From Leifsonia poae (GTDB lineage: Bacteria > Actinomycetota > Actinomycetes > Actinomycetales > Microbacteriaceae): a stretch of DNA of 64,000 nucleotides. The DNA lies in NCBI RefSeq assembly GCF_020009625.1, contig NZ_JAIHLP010000002.1, forward strand, positions 1,674,001 through 1,738,000. Direction: 5' to 3'. This document shows, piece after piece, positions 1-8,497 of the stretch. The notes below the pieces were generated by a model that did no database searches, was not told where the DNA came from, and was given only the letters and a program-made list of their open reading frames with translations. Numbering within the stretch: the stretch's first letter is position 1; every line of letters begins with the position of its first letter. The position numbers and the translations under genes were made by a program.

Positions 1-40
1 CGACCAGGTGGCCGGCACGGGAGAAACGGGAACGGGTCAT
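1..40 (-). CDS. 5' end of a gene running off the left edge (possibly siderophore-interacting protein)
   Basis: An ATG on the minus strand at 40 opens a frame that stays open for all 13 visible codons (MTRSRFSRAGHLV) to the window edge. An AGAAGG purine tract lies 8 nt before it, a good ribosome binding site. It is on the same strand as the siderophore ABC operon that ends at 112, and a flavin-binding siderophore-interacting protein is a common neighbour of such operons. The visible residues are too few to identify the family, so that identity is only a guess from context. Confidence 0.4.
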   Translation of the reverse strand, partial: MTRSRFSRAGHLV

Positions 41-111
41 GGGGGGTGCCTTCTTTGTCGAGAGTCAGGATGGGGAGGGTCGGGCTGTGAGAGTCGGGTG
101 GGGACCCCCTG

Positions 112-933
112 TCACCGCGAGACGAGCTCGGGGTCGAAGGCGTGCCCCGGCGCACCGAGCGGCACGACGAGGGGTGTTCCGGCGATCGGGTCGGCGAGCA
201 CGTGCGCGGGGAGCCCGAACACGTCGCGCACCAGGCCGGGGGTCACCACATCGGCAGGGGTGCCTTCGGCCACGATGCGCCCGTCAGACATGGCGATGAT
301 GTGACTGGCATACCGGCTGGCGTGGTTGAGGTCGTGCAGTACGGCGACGAGCGTGCGGCCGCGCTCGAGGTTGAGCCGGCGCAGCAACTCCAGCAGTTCG
401 ATCTGGTGCGCGATGTCGAGGAAGGTGGTCGGCTCGTCGAGCAGCAGCAGCTCGGTCTCCTGCGCGAGCGCCATCGCCACCCAGACGCGCTGCCGCTGGC
501 CGCCGGAGAGTTCGTCGACGAGGCGACCGGAGAGGTCGGCGACCCCCGTGGCCTCCAGAGCCTCCGCAACCGCGCGTTCGTCATCGGGCGACCACTGCCG
601 CAGCATCCCCTGGTGGGGATGCCGACCCCGTGACACCAGGTCGGCCACCGTGATCCCATCGGGGGCGATCGAGGTCTGTGGCAGCAGGCCGAGGATGCGC
701 GCCACCTCTTTGGTCTTGAAGTCGCGGATGTTGCGGCCGTCGAGCACCACGCGGCCTTCGTTCGGCGGGAGCAGCCGGGAGAGCCCGCGCAGCAGCGTGG
801 ATTTGCCGCAGGCGTTCGGCCCGACGATCACGGTGAACGAGCCGTCAGGGATGGCGACGCTGAGATTCTGGGCGATCACCCGTTTGTCGTAGGCGAGGGT
901 GGCGTCCTCGGCCGCCAGGCGGGGGTCGTTCAT
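112..933 (-). CDS. Iron-siderophore ABC transporter ATP-binding protein (FecE/FepC type)
   Basis: A 273-residue ATPase that powers uptake of ferric siderophore through the two permeases encoded just upstream. Visible motifs are Walker A GPNACGKST near residues 38-46, the signature LSGGQRQR, Walker B LLLLDEPTTFLD and the H-loop VLHDLNH. The C-terminal extension typical of FecE homologues (regulatory region ending near Ser-Arg) is present. I chose the ATG at 933 rather than an upstream one at 963 because homologues begin directly before the first beta strand; the frame overlaps the end of the permease gene by 4 bases, so it is the fourth gene of one operon. Regulation is likely by iron through the box at 4101-4119. 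Confidence 0.93.
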   Translation of the reverse strand: MNDPRLAAEDATLAYDKRVIAQNLSVAIPDGSFTVIVGPNACGKSTLLRGLSRLLPPNEGRVVLDGRNIRDFKTKEVARILGLLPQTSIAPDGITVADLVSRGRHPHQGMLRQWSPDDERAVAEALEATGVADLSGRLVDELSGGQRQRVWVAMALAQETELLLLDEPTTFLDIAHQIELLELLRRLNLERGRTLVAVLHDLNHASRYASHIIAMSDGRIVAEGTPADVVTPGLVRDVFGLPAHVLADPIAGTPLVVPLGAPGHAFDPELVSR

Positions 934-1973
934 CGGTTTCGGGCCTCTCTGATCAGCAGCCACACGAAGTAGGCGCCCCCGAGCACCACGGTCACGACAC
1001 CGACGGGCAGCTCGGTGCCGCCGAGGGCGTGCTGCGCCACCCAGTCGGAGGCGAGCAGCAGCACGCAGCCGGTGGCGGCTGAGGCGGCGAGGGAGATGCC
1101 GGCGGCCCCGGCCAGGCGCCGGCCGATCTGCGGCGCGGCGAGCGCGACGAAGGCGATCGGCCCGGCGAGCGCCGTCACGGTCGCCGACAGGGCCACACCG
1201 ACCACGACGAGGGCGAGCCTGCTGCGTTCGGCGTTCACCCCGAGCTGGCGGGCGGCGTCATCGCCCAGTTCGAGCATCCGGAGGGGCCGTGCGAGCAGGG
1301 CGACAGCAGGGAAGAGGATGAGCATCACGAGGGCGGCGGGAACGAGCTGCTCGTAGCCGACGCCGTTGAGGGAGCCGGCGCCCCAGTACGAGGCACTGAT
1401 CGCATCCTGCAGGTCGGCCCGCAGCAGGAGCCAGGTGTTGAGGGAGCCGAGCATCGCGGTGACGCCGATGCCGACGATGATCAGCCGGAAGCCGTGCACA
1501 CCGCGCCGCCAGGCCAGCACATAGACGACGGCGGCCGTCGCGAGCCCGCCGGCCAACGCCCCACCGGTGACGGCGAAAACGCCGCCGTGCAGCAGGAGCA
1601 TCACCACGAGCGCGCCTGTGTATGCGCCGGCATCGAAGCCGATGATGTCGGGGCTGCCGAGCGGGTTGCGGGTGAGCGATTGGAAGATGCCTCCGGAGAG
1701 GCCGAGGGCGAGCCCGAACAGCGCGGTCAGCAGCACTCGAGGAAGCCGCCAGTCGAGCACGACGGTGGCCTCGATCCCGCTCGAACGGCCGAGCAGTGCG
1801 TCGACCACCTGCGGGATGCTCAGCTGGTACGAGCCGGTCGCCAGAGAGACGAGGGCGATCGCGATCGCCACCGTCGCGGCGATGCCGCACAGCCAGAGGA
1901 GGCGTCGCGGGATGCGGAGCGATGTGCGCCCGGCGCGCACGACCGCCTGCCGCTCGCCGAAGTCGACGCTCAC
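930..1973 (-). CDS. Iron-siderophore ABC transporter permease (FecD type)
   Basis: A 347-residue polytopic membrane protein of the FecCD family, one half of the transmembrane channel for a ferric siderophore. After a basic N-terminus there are hydrophobic segments spaced as in BtuC-like permeases, with the family sequence GGIFQSLTRNPLGSPDIIGFDAGA and the conserved PxxGLAAPQIGRRLAG-like cytoplasmic helix region (AFVALAAPQIGRRLAG). The start is a GTG at 1973 that overlaps the stop of the preceding permease (GTGA); the open frame extends much further upstream, but that extension lies across the other permease and is an artefact of GC-rich codon use. Translation is probably coupled to the upstream gene. 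Confidence 0.9.
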   Translation of the reverse strand: MSVDFGERQAVVRAGRTSLRIPRRLLWLCGIAATVAIAIALVSLATGSYQLSIPQVVDALLGRSSGIEATVVLDWRLPRVLLTALFGLALGLSGGIFQSLTRNPLGSPDIIGFDAGAYTGALVVMLLLHGGVFAVTGGALAGGLATAAVVYVLAWRRGVHGFRLIIVGIGVTAMLGSLNTWLLLRADLQDAISASYWGAGSLNGVGYEQLVPAALVMLILFPAVALLARPLRMLELGDDAARQLGVNAERSRLALVVVGVALSATVTALAGPIAFVALAAPQIGRRLAGAAGISLAASAATGCVLLLASDWVAQHALGGTELPVGVVTVVLGGAYFVWLLIREARNR

Positions 1974-3007
1974 AGTGTGCTCGCCCGGGTGCGACGGGCC
2001 ATCCAGATGAGCACCGGCGCTCCCACGAAGGCGGTGACGATGCCGACCGGCAGCTCCGACGGCCGCAGCACGATCCGTCCGATCACGTCGGCGCCGAGCA
2101 GCAGGGTAGGCGCGAGGGTCACGCTGAGTGCGAGGATCCAGCGCTGATCGGGGCCGACGATCCAGCGCGCGACGTGCGGAACCATCAGCCCGACGAACCC
2201 GATCGGACCGGCGGCCGCGGTCGCCGCACCGACGAGGAGCGTGACACTGACGACGACGAGCACCCGGGTGAGCATCACCCTGCCGCCGAGCGACGCAGCC
2301 AGGTCTTCGCCGAGGCTGAGGGCGTTGAGCTCGCGGGAGACGGCGAACGCCAGCACCAGCCCGACGATCACGAAGGGCGCGATCGTCGCCGAGACGTCGA
2401 GCGGCCGTCCCGAGATCGACCCCGCGTTCCAGCCACGCATGCTGTCGAACGCCTTCGGATTGAGCAGCGTGATGCCGGATGCGATGCCGGAGAGTACGGC
2501 GCCGATTCCGACACCCGCCAGGGTGAGCCGGATGGGGGTTCCCCCGGAGCGCCCGCCCGAACCGACGAAGTACACGGCGACCGACACGATGATCGCGCCA
2601 CCGAAGGCGAACCAGAGGTACTGGTTGATGCTGGTGAGCCCGAAGAAGGCGACCGCGATCACCACGAAAAGAGAGGCTCCGGCGTTCACCCCGAGGATTC
2701 CGGGGTCGGCCAACGGGTTGCGGGTGAGCGCCTGGATGAGCGCACCGGCGACCCCCAAGGCGAGCCCCGCCACGATGCCGAGCACGGTACGCGGAACGCG
2801 CAGGTCGCGGATCACGAGGACCTCGTCGGTGGTCGACGGACGCAGCAGGGCGTCGATCACCGCTCCGGGCGCGATGTCTTTCGAGCCGATCCCGATGCTC
2901 GCAACGATCACGGCGAGCAGCAGGAGCGCCGATCCGACCCACCACAGGGTGCGCAGAACGGTGGTGCGGCTGAGACCGCGCGTGCCGCCGGCGGCGACCG
3001 CTGTCAT
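1970..3007 (-). CDS. Iron-siderophore ABC transporter permease (FecC type)
   Basis: A 345-residue FecCD-family permease, the partner of the permease at 930-1973. The family block GALIQALTRNPLADPGILGVNAGAS lies near residues 85-110, and the region FVGLMVPHVARWIVG matches the conserved helix that contacts the ATPase. About ten hydrophobic helices are visible. The ATG at 3007 overlaps the stop of the binding-protein gene (ATGA). The order lipoprotein, permease, permease, ATPase is the usual one for actinobacterial siderophore importers. Confidence 0.92.
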   Translation of the reverse strand: MTAVAAGGTRGLSRTTVLRTLWWVGSALLLLAVIVASIGIGSKDIAPGAVIDALLRPSTTDEVLVIRDLRVPRTVLGIVAGLALGVAGALIQALTRNPLADPGILGVNAGASLFVVIAVAFFGLTSINQYLWFAFGGAIIVSVAVYFVGSGGRSGGTPIRLTLAGVGIGAVLSGIASGITLLNPKAFDSMRGWNAGSISGRPLDVSATIAPFVIVGLVLAFAVSRELNALSLGEDLAASLGGRVMLTRVLVVVSVTLLVGAATAAAGPIGFVGLMVPHVARWIVGPDQRWILALSVTLAPTLLLGADVIGRIVLRPSELPVGIVTAFVGAPVLIWMARRTRASTL

Positions 3008-4029
3008 CCCCGGGCCTGCAGGGTCTGCAGCGCCTTTTCGAAGTCGGCGAGCAGGGCGTCGGCCATCGTGTAGCTCGCGCTGAAGAAGTAGTCGGAGGTC
3101 TCAACGTTTCCGGCGACGGCGGCCTTGCTCTTGGCGAAGACCGCGTTGGAGGTGATCGGGGCGATCGACGCCTTATCCGTTCCCTGCACGAACAGCACAT
3201 CGGTGCCGCCGATGACGTCGTAGCGCTCCGGCGAGTATTCGACGTAGCCGTCCTTCTGTGTGGCGCTCGCACCGAACCTGGCCCCGGCCGCTGCGAGCAC
3301 TCTGCCGTGCGATGAGTCCGGGCTGTAGAGGTACCAAGCGGTCTCGTCGCCGCTGATCATGTCGATGGTGTGCGTGGCGAGCACGTCGGCGTAGGTGGTG
3401 CTGATGGTCTTCGCGCGGGCCTCGAAGGCGCTCTTCAGTTTGTCGAGCTGGGGTGTGCGCCCCACCGCGGTCGCGGTGCTCGCCGCCTCCGACGTCCAGT
3501 TCGAGGCCGCGGGCTTCCACTCGAAGATCGCCGTCGGGGCGATCGCGGCGAGCTTGGCGTATGCCGCCTTGTCGGTCTTGTCGGCGAAGTCGTCGCCGAT
3601 GATGAGGTCGGGTTTCAGGGATGCGATCTTCTCGAGGTCGGGTTTGCCGTTGCTGTCTTCGACCACCGGGATGTCGGCGAACGCCTTGTCGTAGGCGGGC
3701 AGCGGCGGAATGTACGCCGTGCGCCCGACCGGCAGGATGCCCAGGTCGGCGAGCGCCGTGGCCTCCGGGTAGCCGATCGCGACGATGCGTTTCGGCGACG
3801 CCGGCACCGTGACCTTGCCGTACAGGGTCTCGACGGTCGGACCGTTCGCGGCGGGTGTCTCGGCGGAGGTCGTGGTCGCGCATCCGGTGAGGGTGAGTGC
3901 CAGCACCGCCGCGGCGGCGACCGCAGCTCCCGCCCGGCGCCGCAGACGGCTCTCACGGGTCGGGCCGGTCGGGCGAGTCGGGCCGGTCGGGCGGGCGGCG
4001 GGCAGGGCGGGGCGAAAGACGTCGCGCAT
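3004..4029 (-). CDS. Iron-siderophore ABC transporter substrate-binding lipoprotein
   Basis: A 341-residue extracellular lipoprotein of the FepB/FhuD class that captures ferric siderophore and delivers it to the permeases. The N-terminus carries basic residues, a hydrophobic stretch and the lipobox LTLTGC, so the mature protein should be anchored at the cysteine. The first lobe begins with KRIVAIGYPEATALADLGILPVG, the hallmark of the periplasmic-binding-protein fold of this class, followed by the GDDFADK region. Just before the signal is a short Pro-Thr-Gly repeat (ARPTGPTRPTGPTRESR) produced by a small DNA repeat at 3959-3990. The gene is first in the operon and lies 71 bases from the iron box. 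Confidence 0.93.
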   Translation of the reverse strand: MRDVFRPALPAARPTGPTRPTGPTRESRLRRRAGAAVAAAAVLALTLTGCATTTSAETPAANGPTVETLYGKVTVPASPKRIVAIGYPEATALADLGILPVGRTAYIPPLPAYDKAFADIPVVEDSNGKPDLEKIASLKPDLIIGDDFADKTDKAAYAKLAAIAPTAIFEWKPAASNWTSEAASTATAVGRTPQLDKLKSAFEARAKTISTTYADVLATHTIDMISGDETAWYLYSPDSSHGRVLAAAGARFGASATQKDGYVEYSPERYDVIGGTDVLFVQGTDKASIAPITSNAVFAKSKAAVAGNVETSDYFFSASYTMADALLADFEKALQTLQARG

Positions 4030-4100
4030 GGGGGAACCTCGTACGGGGTGTGGGGGCGGGCGGATCGGCGGCCCGCTGCACCGGGGACCGACGGGCCAAG

Positions 4101-4119
4101 TTAGGTAAGGCTAAGCAAA
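4101..4119. promoter_or_regulatory. Iron box (DtxR/IdeR-type operator)
   Basis: The 19-base stretch TTAGGTAAGGCTAAGCAAA matches the DtxR/IdeR consensus (TTAGGTTAGGCTAACCTAA) at 16 of 19 positions. It lies 71 bases before the lipoprotein start of the siderophore operon. With iron bound, a DtxR-type repressor would be expected to silence the operon. The match is seen directly; repression is inferred from the family. Confidence 0.85.
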
Positions 4120-4190
4120 CTTAGTGGCCGACGACCAGAGTAACCAGAACAGCTGCCACCCGCCCGTCGGGCTGCGGCCAAACGATGTCG

Positions 4191-4949
4191 TCAGGCGGAC
4201 AGATCCGTCGGATCGAGCTGAGCGAAATAGCCCCCGGGGGTCTGTCCGGTGATCGCGCGGAACGATGCGATGAACGCGCTGGCCGACGAATACCCGACGC
4301 GCGCCGCCGCCCGGCTCACCGTGTCACCCTCGGAGAGCGCGGCCAACGCGGCCCGCAGCCTCGCGATCGTGCGCCACCGGGAGAAGCTCATGCCGGTCTG
4401 CGTCGCGAAGAGCCGGGAGAGCGTGCGGGTGCTCGCGCCGACCTCGCGGCCCCAGGCGGCGAGGTCGCGAGGGTCGCTCGGATCGGCCACCAGCGCATCC
4501 GCCACGCCGAGCGCCCGCGAGTCGGCTGGCATCGGCAGATCGATGGTGAGCGTGCCGACCGGATGAAGCAGGTCGGGCACCAGCACCTCCGCGCGCCGGC
4601 GCTCGGGGTCGGCGAGGTCGGTGCAGAGGTAGTCGATGAGCTCGCGCAGCAGCGGGGAGACGCTCACGACGGTGGGGCCGGCCAGTCGCCCGTCGCGCCG
4701 GGGTTCGAGGTAGATTCCTTGCATGGTTCCGGGGCGCACGGCCTCGGTGGTGTGCCAGACCCCAGCTGGGATCCATAGTGCGAGCGACGGCGGGAGCACC
4801 CAGTTGCGCCGGCCGATCGTGACCATGAGCACGCCTTCGCGAACCCAGGCGAGCTGGTCGAAGTCGCGGTGCACGTGGTGGTCGAACGCCTCACCTTCGG
4901 CGAGCGGGAACGTCTCGAGCACGATCGCGGTTTGGCCGGTAGTCGACAT
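4191..4949 (-). CDS. AraC-family regulator with N-terminal cupin domain
   Basis: A 252-residue regulator. Residues from about 10 to 95 form an AraC-binding cupin-like domain (HHVHRDFDQLAWVREGVLMV, IPAGVWHTTEAV), and the last 100 residues carry two helix-turn-helix segments (GASTRTLSRLFATQTGMSFSRWR and TVSRAAARVGYSSASAFIASFRAITGQTPGGYF). This arrangement resembles NimR/YdeO-like regulators. It sits between the siderophore importer and a divergently transcribed ABC exporter, 54 bases from the exporter start, so control of the exporter is plausible. The effector is not evident from the sequence. Confidence 0.85.
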   Translation of the reverse strand: MSTTGQTAIVLETFPLAEGEAFDHHVHRDFDQLAWVREGVLMVTIGRRNWVLPPSLALWIPAGVWHTTEAVRPGTMQGIYLEPRRDGRLAGPTVVSVSPLLRELIDYLCTDLADPERRRAEVLVPDLLHPVGTLTIDLPMPADSRALGVADALVADPSDPRDLAAWGREVGASTRTLSRLFATQTGMSFSRWRTIARLRAALAALSEGDTVSRAAARVGYSSASAFIASFRAITGQTPGGYFAQLDPTDLSA

Positions 4950-4990
4950 GATCGGTCAGAATATCTCAATCAGGCCAGCTCTGCGCGCCG

Positions 4991-5003
4991 TAGCGTTGAC
5001 CGT
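4991..5003 (+). promoter_or_regulatory. Probable -10 box of a leaderless transcript
   Basis: TAGCGT at 4991-4996 is separated by 7 nt from the GTG start at 5004. This spacing puts transcription start at or next to the start codon, as in leaderless actinobacterial mRNAs. No Shine-Dalgarno sequence is present in the gap. Confidence 0.5.
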
Positions 5004-6689
5004 GTGACAACTCCCGTGCCTCCCGGCTCCGAACCGCCGACCCGAGGCGCGCTGCGCTGGGTCATGCGGCGCCGGCTCGCGGGCACCGTGCTCGCGGCGG
5101 CGCTGCTCTGCGGCCACCAGCTGGGTGAGGCGCTGGTGCCGGTGATCGTCGGAGTCGCGATCGGCACCGCCGTCGCCACCGGCGAGCCGGCGGCCATGCT
5201 GTTCTGGCTGGGGGCTCTGGCCGCCGATTTCGCCTTCCTCTCCCTCTGCTACCGCTTCGGCGCGCGCGCCGGCGCGCGGCTGCGGCTCGGTGCCGCCCAT
5301 GACCTGCGGATGCGCGTGGTCGCGCGCATCCTCGACCCGCGCGGCATGCGCGCCGCCGACACCGGCGAGGTCCTCACCGTCGCAACCTCCGACGCCCGCC
5401 GGGTCGGCGAGACGGTGCGGGCATTGGTGAGCGCGATCGCCGCCCTGGTGGCCGTCGTCTTCGCCGTCGCCTTCGTCGCCGCCACCTCACTGCTGCTCGC
5501 CTCCGTCGTCGCTGTCGGCGCGGTGCTCGCGGTCACCGTGCTCGCCCGGCTGAGCCGCCCCCTGGAGCGGCGCAGCGACACCGAGCAGTCGGCGAGCGCC
5601 GCCACGGCCTCCCTGGGGGCCGATCTGGTGGCCGGGCTGCGCACGATCAAAGGGCTCTCGGCCGAGCGGGCGGCGAGCGACCGCTACCGCCGTCAGAGCA
5701 GGCTCTCGCTGGGCCATGCCGTTCACGCCGGCACATTCGAGGGCACCCTCGACGGCGTGGCCGTCGCCGTCGTCGGGCTGTACCTGGCGGTCGTGGCGAT
5801 TCTCGGCGCCGCGCTCGCGCTGAGCGGCGCGCTCGGCATCGGCGCGCTGATCGCCGTGCTCGGCCTCGCCCAGTTCATCGTTGGGCCGCTGCAGACGCTC
5901 GGCTCGTTCGGTGTCCCGCTGGCGCGGGGGCGCGCGAGCGCCAAACGACTCGACGCCCTCCTCGCGCGGCCGGTCGCGCTGACCGGATGCGCCCCTCTCG
6001 GCGCCGGTTCAGCGATCGCCGACCTGCGGGTGGAGCAATTCGGTCTGAGACTCACCGGCGGGCGGATCACCGGCGTCGTGCTCCCCGAGCCGCGCGACGC
6101 GGTGACCCTTGTCGACCTGCTCGCGGCCGAGGCGCTGCCTGAATCCGGTCGCGTTCTGCTCGGCGATGCGGACACGGCGACGACGGATCCGGAAGCCTGG
6201 CGTGCCGTCGTTCTTGCGACCCGGCACCGCGAGATGCTCTTCGACGACACTCTCGCCGACGCGGTGCTGGCCGACGGCCGCGCCGAACTGTGGTCGGAGA
6301 CCATCGTCGCCTCCGCGGTCGACGACATCGTCGGCCGCCTACCCGAGGGCGAGTCCACGCGCCTCGGCGAGCAGGGCGGCCGGCTCTCCGGCGGCGAGCG
6401 GCAGCGCGTGGTGCTGGGACGCTCGCTGGCCGCCGACCGCGATGTGCTCGTTCTGCACGATCCCACCACAGCGGTCGACACCGTGACGGAGGCGATCATC
6501 GCCCGCGGCATCCGGCGAATGCGCGATTCGCGTACGACGGTCATCATCGCAACGAGTCCGGCCCTGCTCGAGAGCTGCGACACGGTGCTCTTCGTGCACC
6601 GCGACGGGGTCGCCGAGGGTACCCACGCCGAGCTCGCGAGCGCCGACGGCCCCGTGGGCGCCGCCTATCGGCGGGCGGTGCTGCGTTGA
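5004..6689 (+). CDS. ABC exporter half-transporter, subunit A (degenerate Walker A)
   Basis: A 561-residue membrane-ATPase fusion: residues 1-320 are the exporter membrane domain (six hydrophobic segments), residues about 335-561 the ATPase. The ATPase is oddly built. The Walker A loop is replaced by VLPEPRDAV around residues 359-367, Walker B reads LVLHDPTTAVD (His and Asp where Asp and Glu are usual), and the H-loop histidine is Thr517. In contrast the signature RLSGGERQR (460-467) is intact. It is therefore the partner that supplies only the signature half of a composite site to subunit B, encoded immediately downstream with a 4-base overlap. Start at GTG 5004 because homology to the membrane domain begins soon after and a -10 box lies 7 nt upstream; the open frame upstream overlaps the AraC gene and promoter. 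Substrate unknown; its neighbours suggest iron or siderophore traffic. Confidence 0.88.
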   Translation: MTTPVPPGSEPPTRGALRWVMRRRLAGTVLAAALLCGHQLGEALVPVIVGVAIGTAVATGEPAAMLFWLGALAADFAFLSLCYRFGARAGARLRLGAAHDLRMRVVARILDPRGMRAADTGEVLTVATSDARRVGETVRALVSAIAALVAVVFAVAFVAATSLLLASVVAVGAVLAVTVLARLSRPLERRSDTEQSASAATASLGADLVAGLRTIKGLSAERAASDRYRRQSRLSLGHAVHAGTFEGTLDGVAVAVVGLYLAVVAILGAALALSGALGIGALIAVLGLAQFIVGPLQTLGSFGVPLARGRASAKRLDALLARPVALTGCAPLGAGSAIADLRVEQFGLRLTGGRITGVVLPEPRDAVTLVDLLAAEALPESGRVLLGDADTATTDPEAWRAVVLATRHREMLFDDTLADAVLADGRAELWSETIVASAVDDIVGRLPEGESTRLGEQGGRLSGGERQRVVLGRSLAADRDVLVLHDPTTAVDTVTEAIIARGIRRMRDSRTTVIIATSPALLESCDTVLFVHRDGVAEGTHAELASADGPVGAAYRRAVLR

Positions 6690-8467
6690 GTGTTCCCTTG
6701 CCCACAGCCTCGACCCGCGTCTGCCTGGCCGTGCTCACCCGATCTCTTCTGCGTACCCCCTGGCGTGCCGCGTTCGCAGCGCTGTCATTGCTCGGCGGGG
6801 CCCTCACCTCCCTTGTTCCGCCGCTCGCCGTCGGCGCGATCGTCGACGACCTCACGAACGGCCGTGGCCTGCCGGCCCTGTTCGTCGCCGCCGGCGTGCT
6901 CGCGGCCGCGGTGCTCGCCCAGGCCGCGCTGACGATGGTGTCCGCCCGGCTGGTGGTGCGTCTGACCGAGCCGGTGCTCGCCGATGTGCGCGAGCAGGCG
7001 ATGGCGGCGGCGCTCGTGGCGGAGGGCCGCACTGTCGAGGAGGCGGGCTCGGGAGATCTGGTGGCGCGTCTGACCGGCGACATCGAGCGGCTGTCGGATG
7101 CGGCGGGCAGCACGCTCATTGGCTTCGTCTCGTCGGGGCTGGCGCTGGTGGTGACCCTGGCCGGTCTCGCCGTGCTCGACTGGCGGTTCGCCGTGGCCGG
7201 CCTCCTGGCCGTTCCGCTCCAGCTGACCTCGCTTCACTGGTACCTGCGCTCCTCTGGCCCGGTGTATCGCCGCACCCGTGTCGCCGAGAGCGAGCGGACG
7301 CAGGCTGTGCTCGAGGCGGTGACCGGCGCCGCGACTGTTCGCGCTCTGCGGGGGACCACGGCCCGGCACGAACGCATCGCCGCCGCCTCCGAGCGGGCGT
7401 GGGCGCTGGAAGCGGAATCGGTGCGGGTGTCGACCCGCTTCTACGGCCGCCTCAACGTTGCCGAGTTCGTCGGGCTGGGCGGCATCCTCGCTATCGGCTT
7501 CTGGCTCGTGCCGGCGGGTGTGGTGAGTCTGGGCGCGGCCACGGCCGCAGCCCTGTTCTTCACCCGGCTGTTCGACCCGGTGAACACGCTCCTCGGGCTG
7601 TTCGACACCGTGCAGCAGGCCGGTGCGGGACTGACCCGCGTCGTGGGTCTGATCCGGATGGGAGGCGAAGCCGATCCGAGCCCGGTCAGACCCGCCAACA
7701 CCGCCAGCACCGCCAGCACCGAACAGTCTGCGCTCGTGCAGCCCGACATCCACCTCGCGGAGGTGAGCGTGGTGTACCCGAACGGGCACCGCGCCCTCGA
7801 CGGTGTGAGCCTCCGGGTCGCGGCCGGCAGCACGGTGGCGATCGTGGGCGCCAGCGGCGCGGGAAAAAGCACTGTGGCCGCGGTCATCACCGGCGGTGTG
7901 CGGGCCTTGAGCGGCTCTGTGCTCGTCGCGGGGGCACCACCGGGTGAGGCGAGTGGCGTCCGCGCGACCCTGCTCACCCAGGAGACGCATGTCTTCGCCG
8001 GCCCACTCGCCGAAGATCTTCGCCTGGCCGCACCGGCGGCGACCGACGACGAGCTCACAGCCGCCCTGCGGCTGGCCGGTGCCGACACCCTGCTCGACAC
8101 GCTGCCGAGCGGTCTGGCGACCGTCGTCGGAGCGAACGGGCTACGGCTCACCGCCGCCGAGGCCCAGCAGATCGCGCTCGCACGCCTCGTGCTGCGCGAT
8201 CCGGCCGTCGTCGTGCTCGACGAGGCGACCGCCGACGGAGGGAGCGCCGCCGCGGTCGCCCTTGAGCAGGCGGTGGGCAGGATCACCGCCGGACGGACGA
8301 CCGTCCTGATCGCCCACCGGTTGTCGCAGGCGGCGACGGCAGACCGCATCCTCGTGCTCGACCACGGCAGGGTCGTCGAAGACGGCGACCACGAGACCCT
8401 GCTCGCGGCGGGGGGCGCCTACGCCGCGCTCTGGGGTTCGTGGGCGGCGGCCCGCGCACGCGGCTGA
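6686..8467 (+). CDS. ABC exporter half-transporter, subunit B (degenerate signature)
   Basis: A 593-residue half-transporter paired with the preceding gene. The membrane domain spans about residues 1-325, then an Ala-Ser-Thr-rich linker (PANTASTASTEQ, 336-347) leads into the ATPase. Walker A GASGAGKST (388-396), Walker B VVVLDE (508-513) and the H-loop His544 are canonical, but the ABC signature is LTAAE (488-492) instead of LSGGQ. With subunit A this makes a heterodimer with one competent and one dead ATP site, an arrangement known from TM287/288-type exporters. The start is a TTG at 6686 overlapping the stop of subunit A (TTGA); no ATG or GTG sits closer in frame. CydCD was considered but no cytochrome bd genes are nearby. 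Confidence 0.85.
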   Translation: MSVPLPTASTRVCLAVLTRSLLRTPWRAAFAALSLLGGALTSLVPPLAVGAIVDDLTNGRGLPALFVAAGVLAAAVLAQAALTMVSARLVVRLTEPVLADVREQAMAAALVAEGRTVEEAGSGDLVARLTGDIERLSDAAGSTLIGFVSSGLALVVTLAGLAVLDWRFAVAGLLAVPLQLTSLHWYLRSSGPVYRRTRVAESERTQAVLEAVTGAATVRALRGTTARHERIAAASERAWALEAESVRVSTRFYGRLNVAEFVGLGGILAIGFWLVPAGVVSLGAATAAALFFTRLFDPVNTLLGLFDTVQQAGAGLTRVVGLIRMGGEADPSPVRPANTASTASTEQSALVQPDIHLAEVSVVYPNGHRALDGVSLRVAAGSTVAIVGASGAGKSTVAAVITGGVRALSGSVLVAGAPPGEASGVRATLLTQETHVFAGPLAEDLRLAAPAATDDELTAALRLAGADTLLDTLPSGLATVVGANGLRLTAAEAQQIALARLVLRDPAVVVLDEATADGGSAAAVALEQAVGRITAGRTTVLIAHRLSQAATADRILVLDHGRVVEDGDHETLLAAGGAYAALWGSWAAARARG

Positions 8468-8497
8468 GTCGAACGACGACGCTCGACCCGACGAGGC

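Noticed and set aside
930..3272. A 780-residue permease formed by extending the FecD frame upstream
   Set aside because: The N-terminal extension runs through the FecC gene in a different frame and has no membrane-helix pattern; a GTGA overlap gives the natural start at 1973.
5004..8467. CydCD glutathione/cysteine exporter
   Set aside because: No cytochrome bd genes, no characteristic neighbours, and CydCD proteins do not have such lost Walker A sites.
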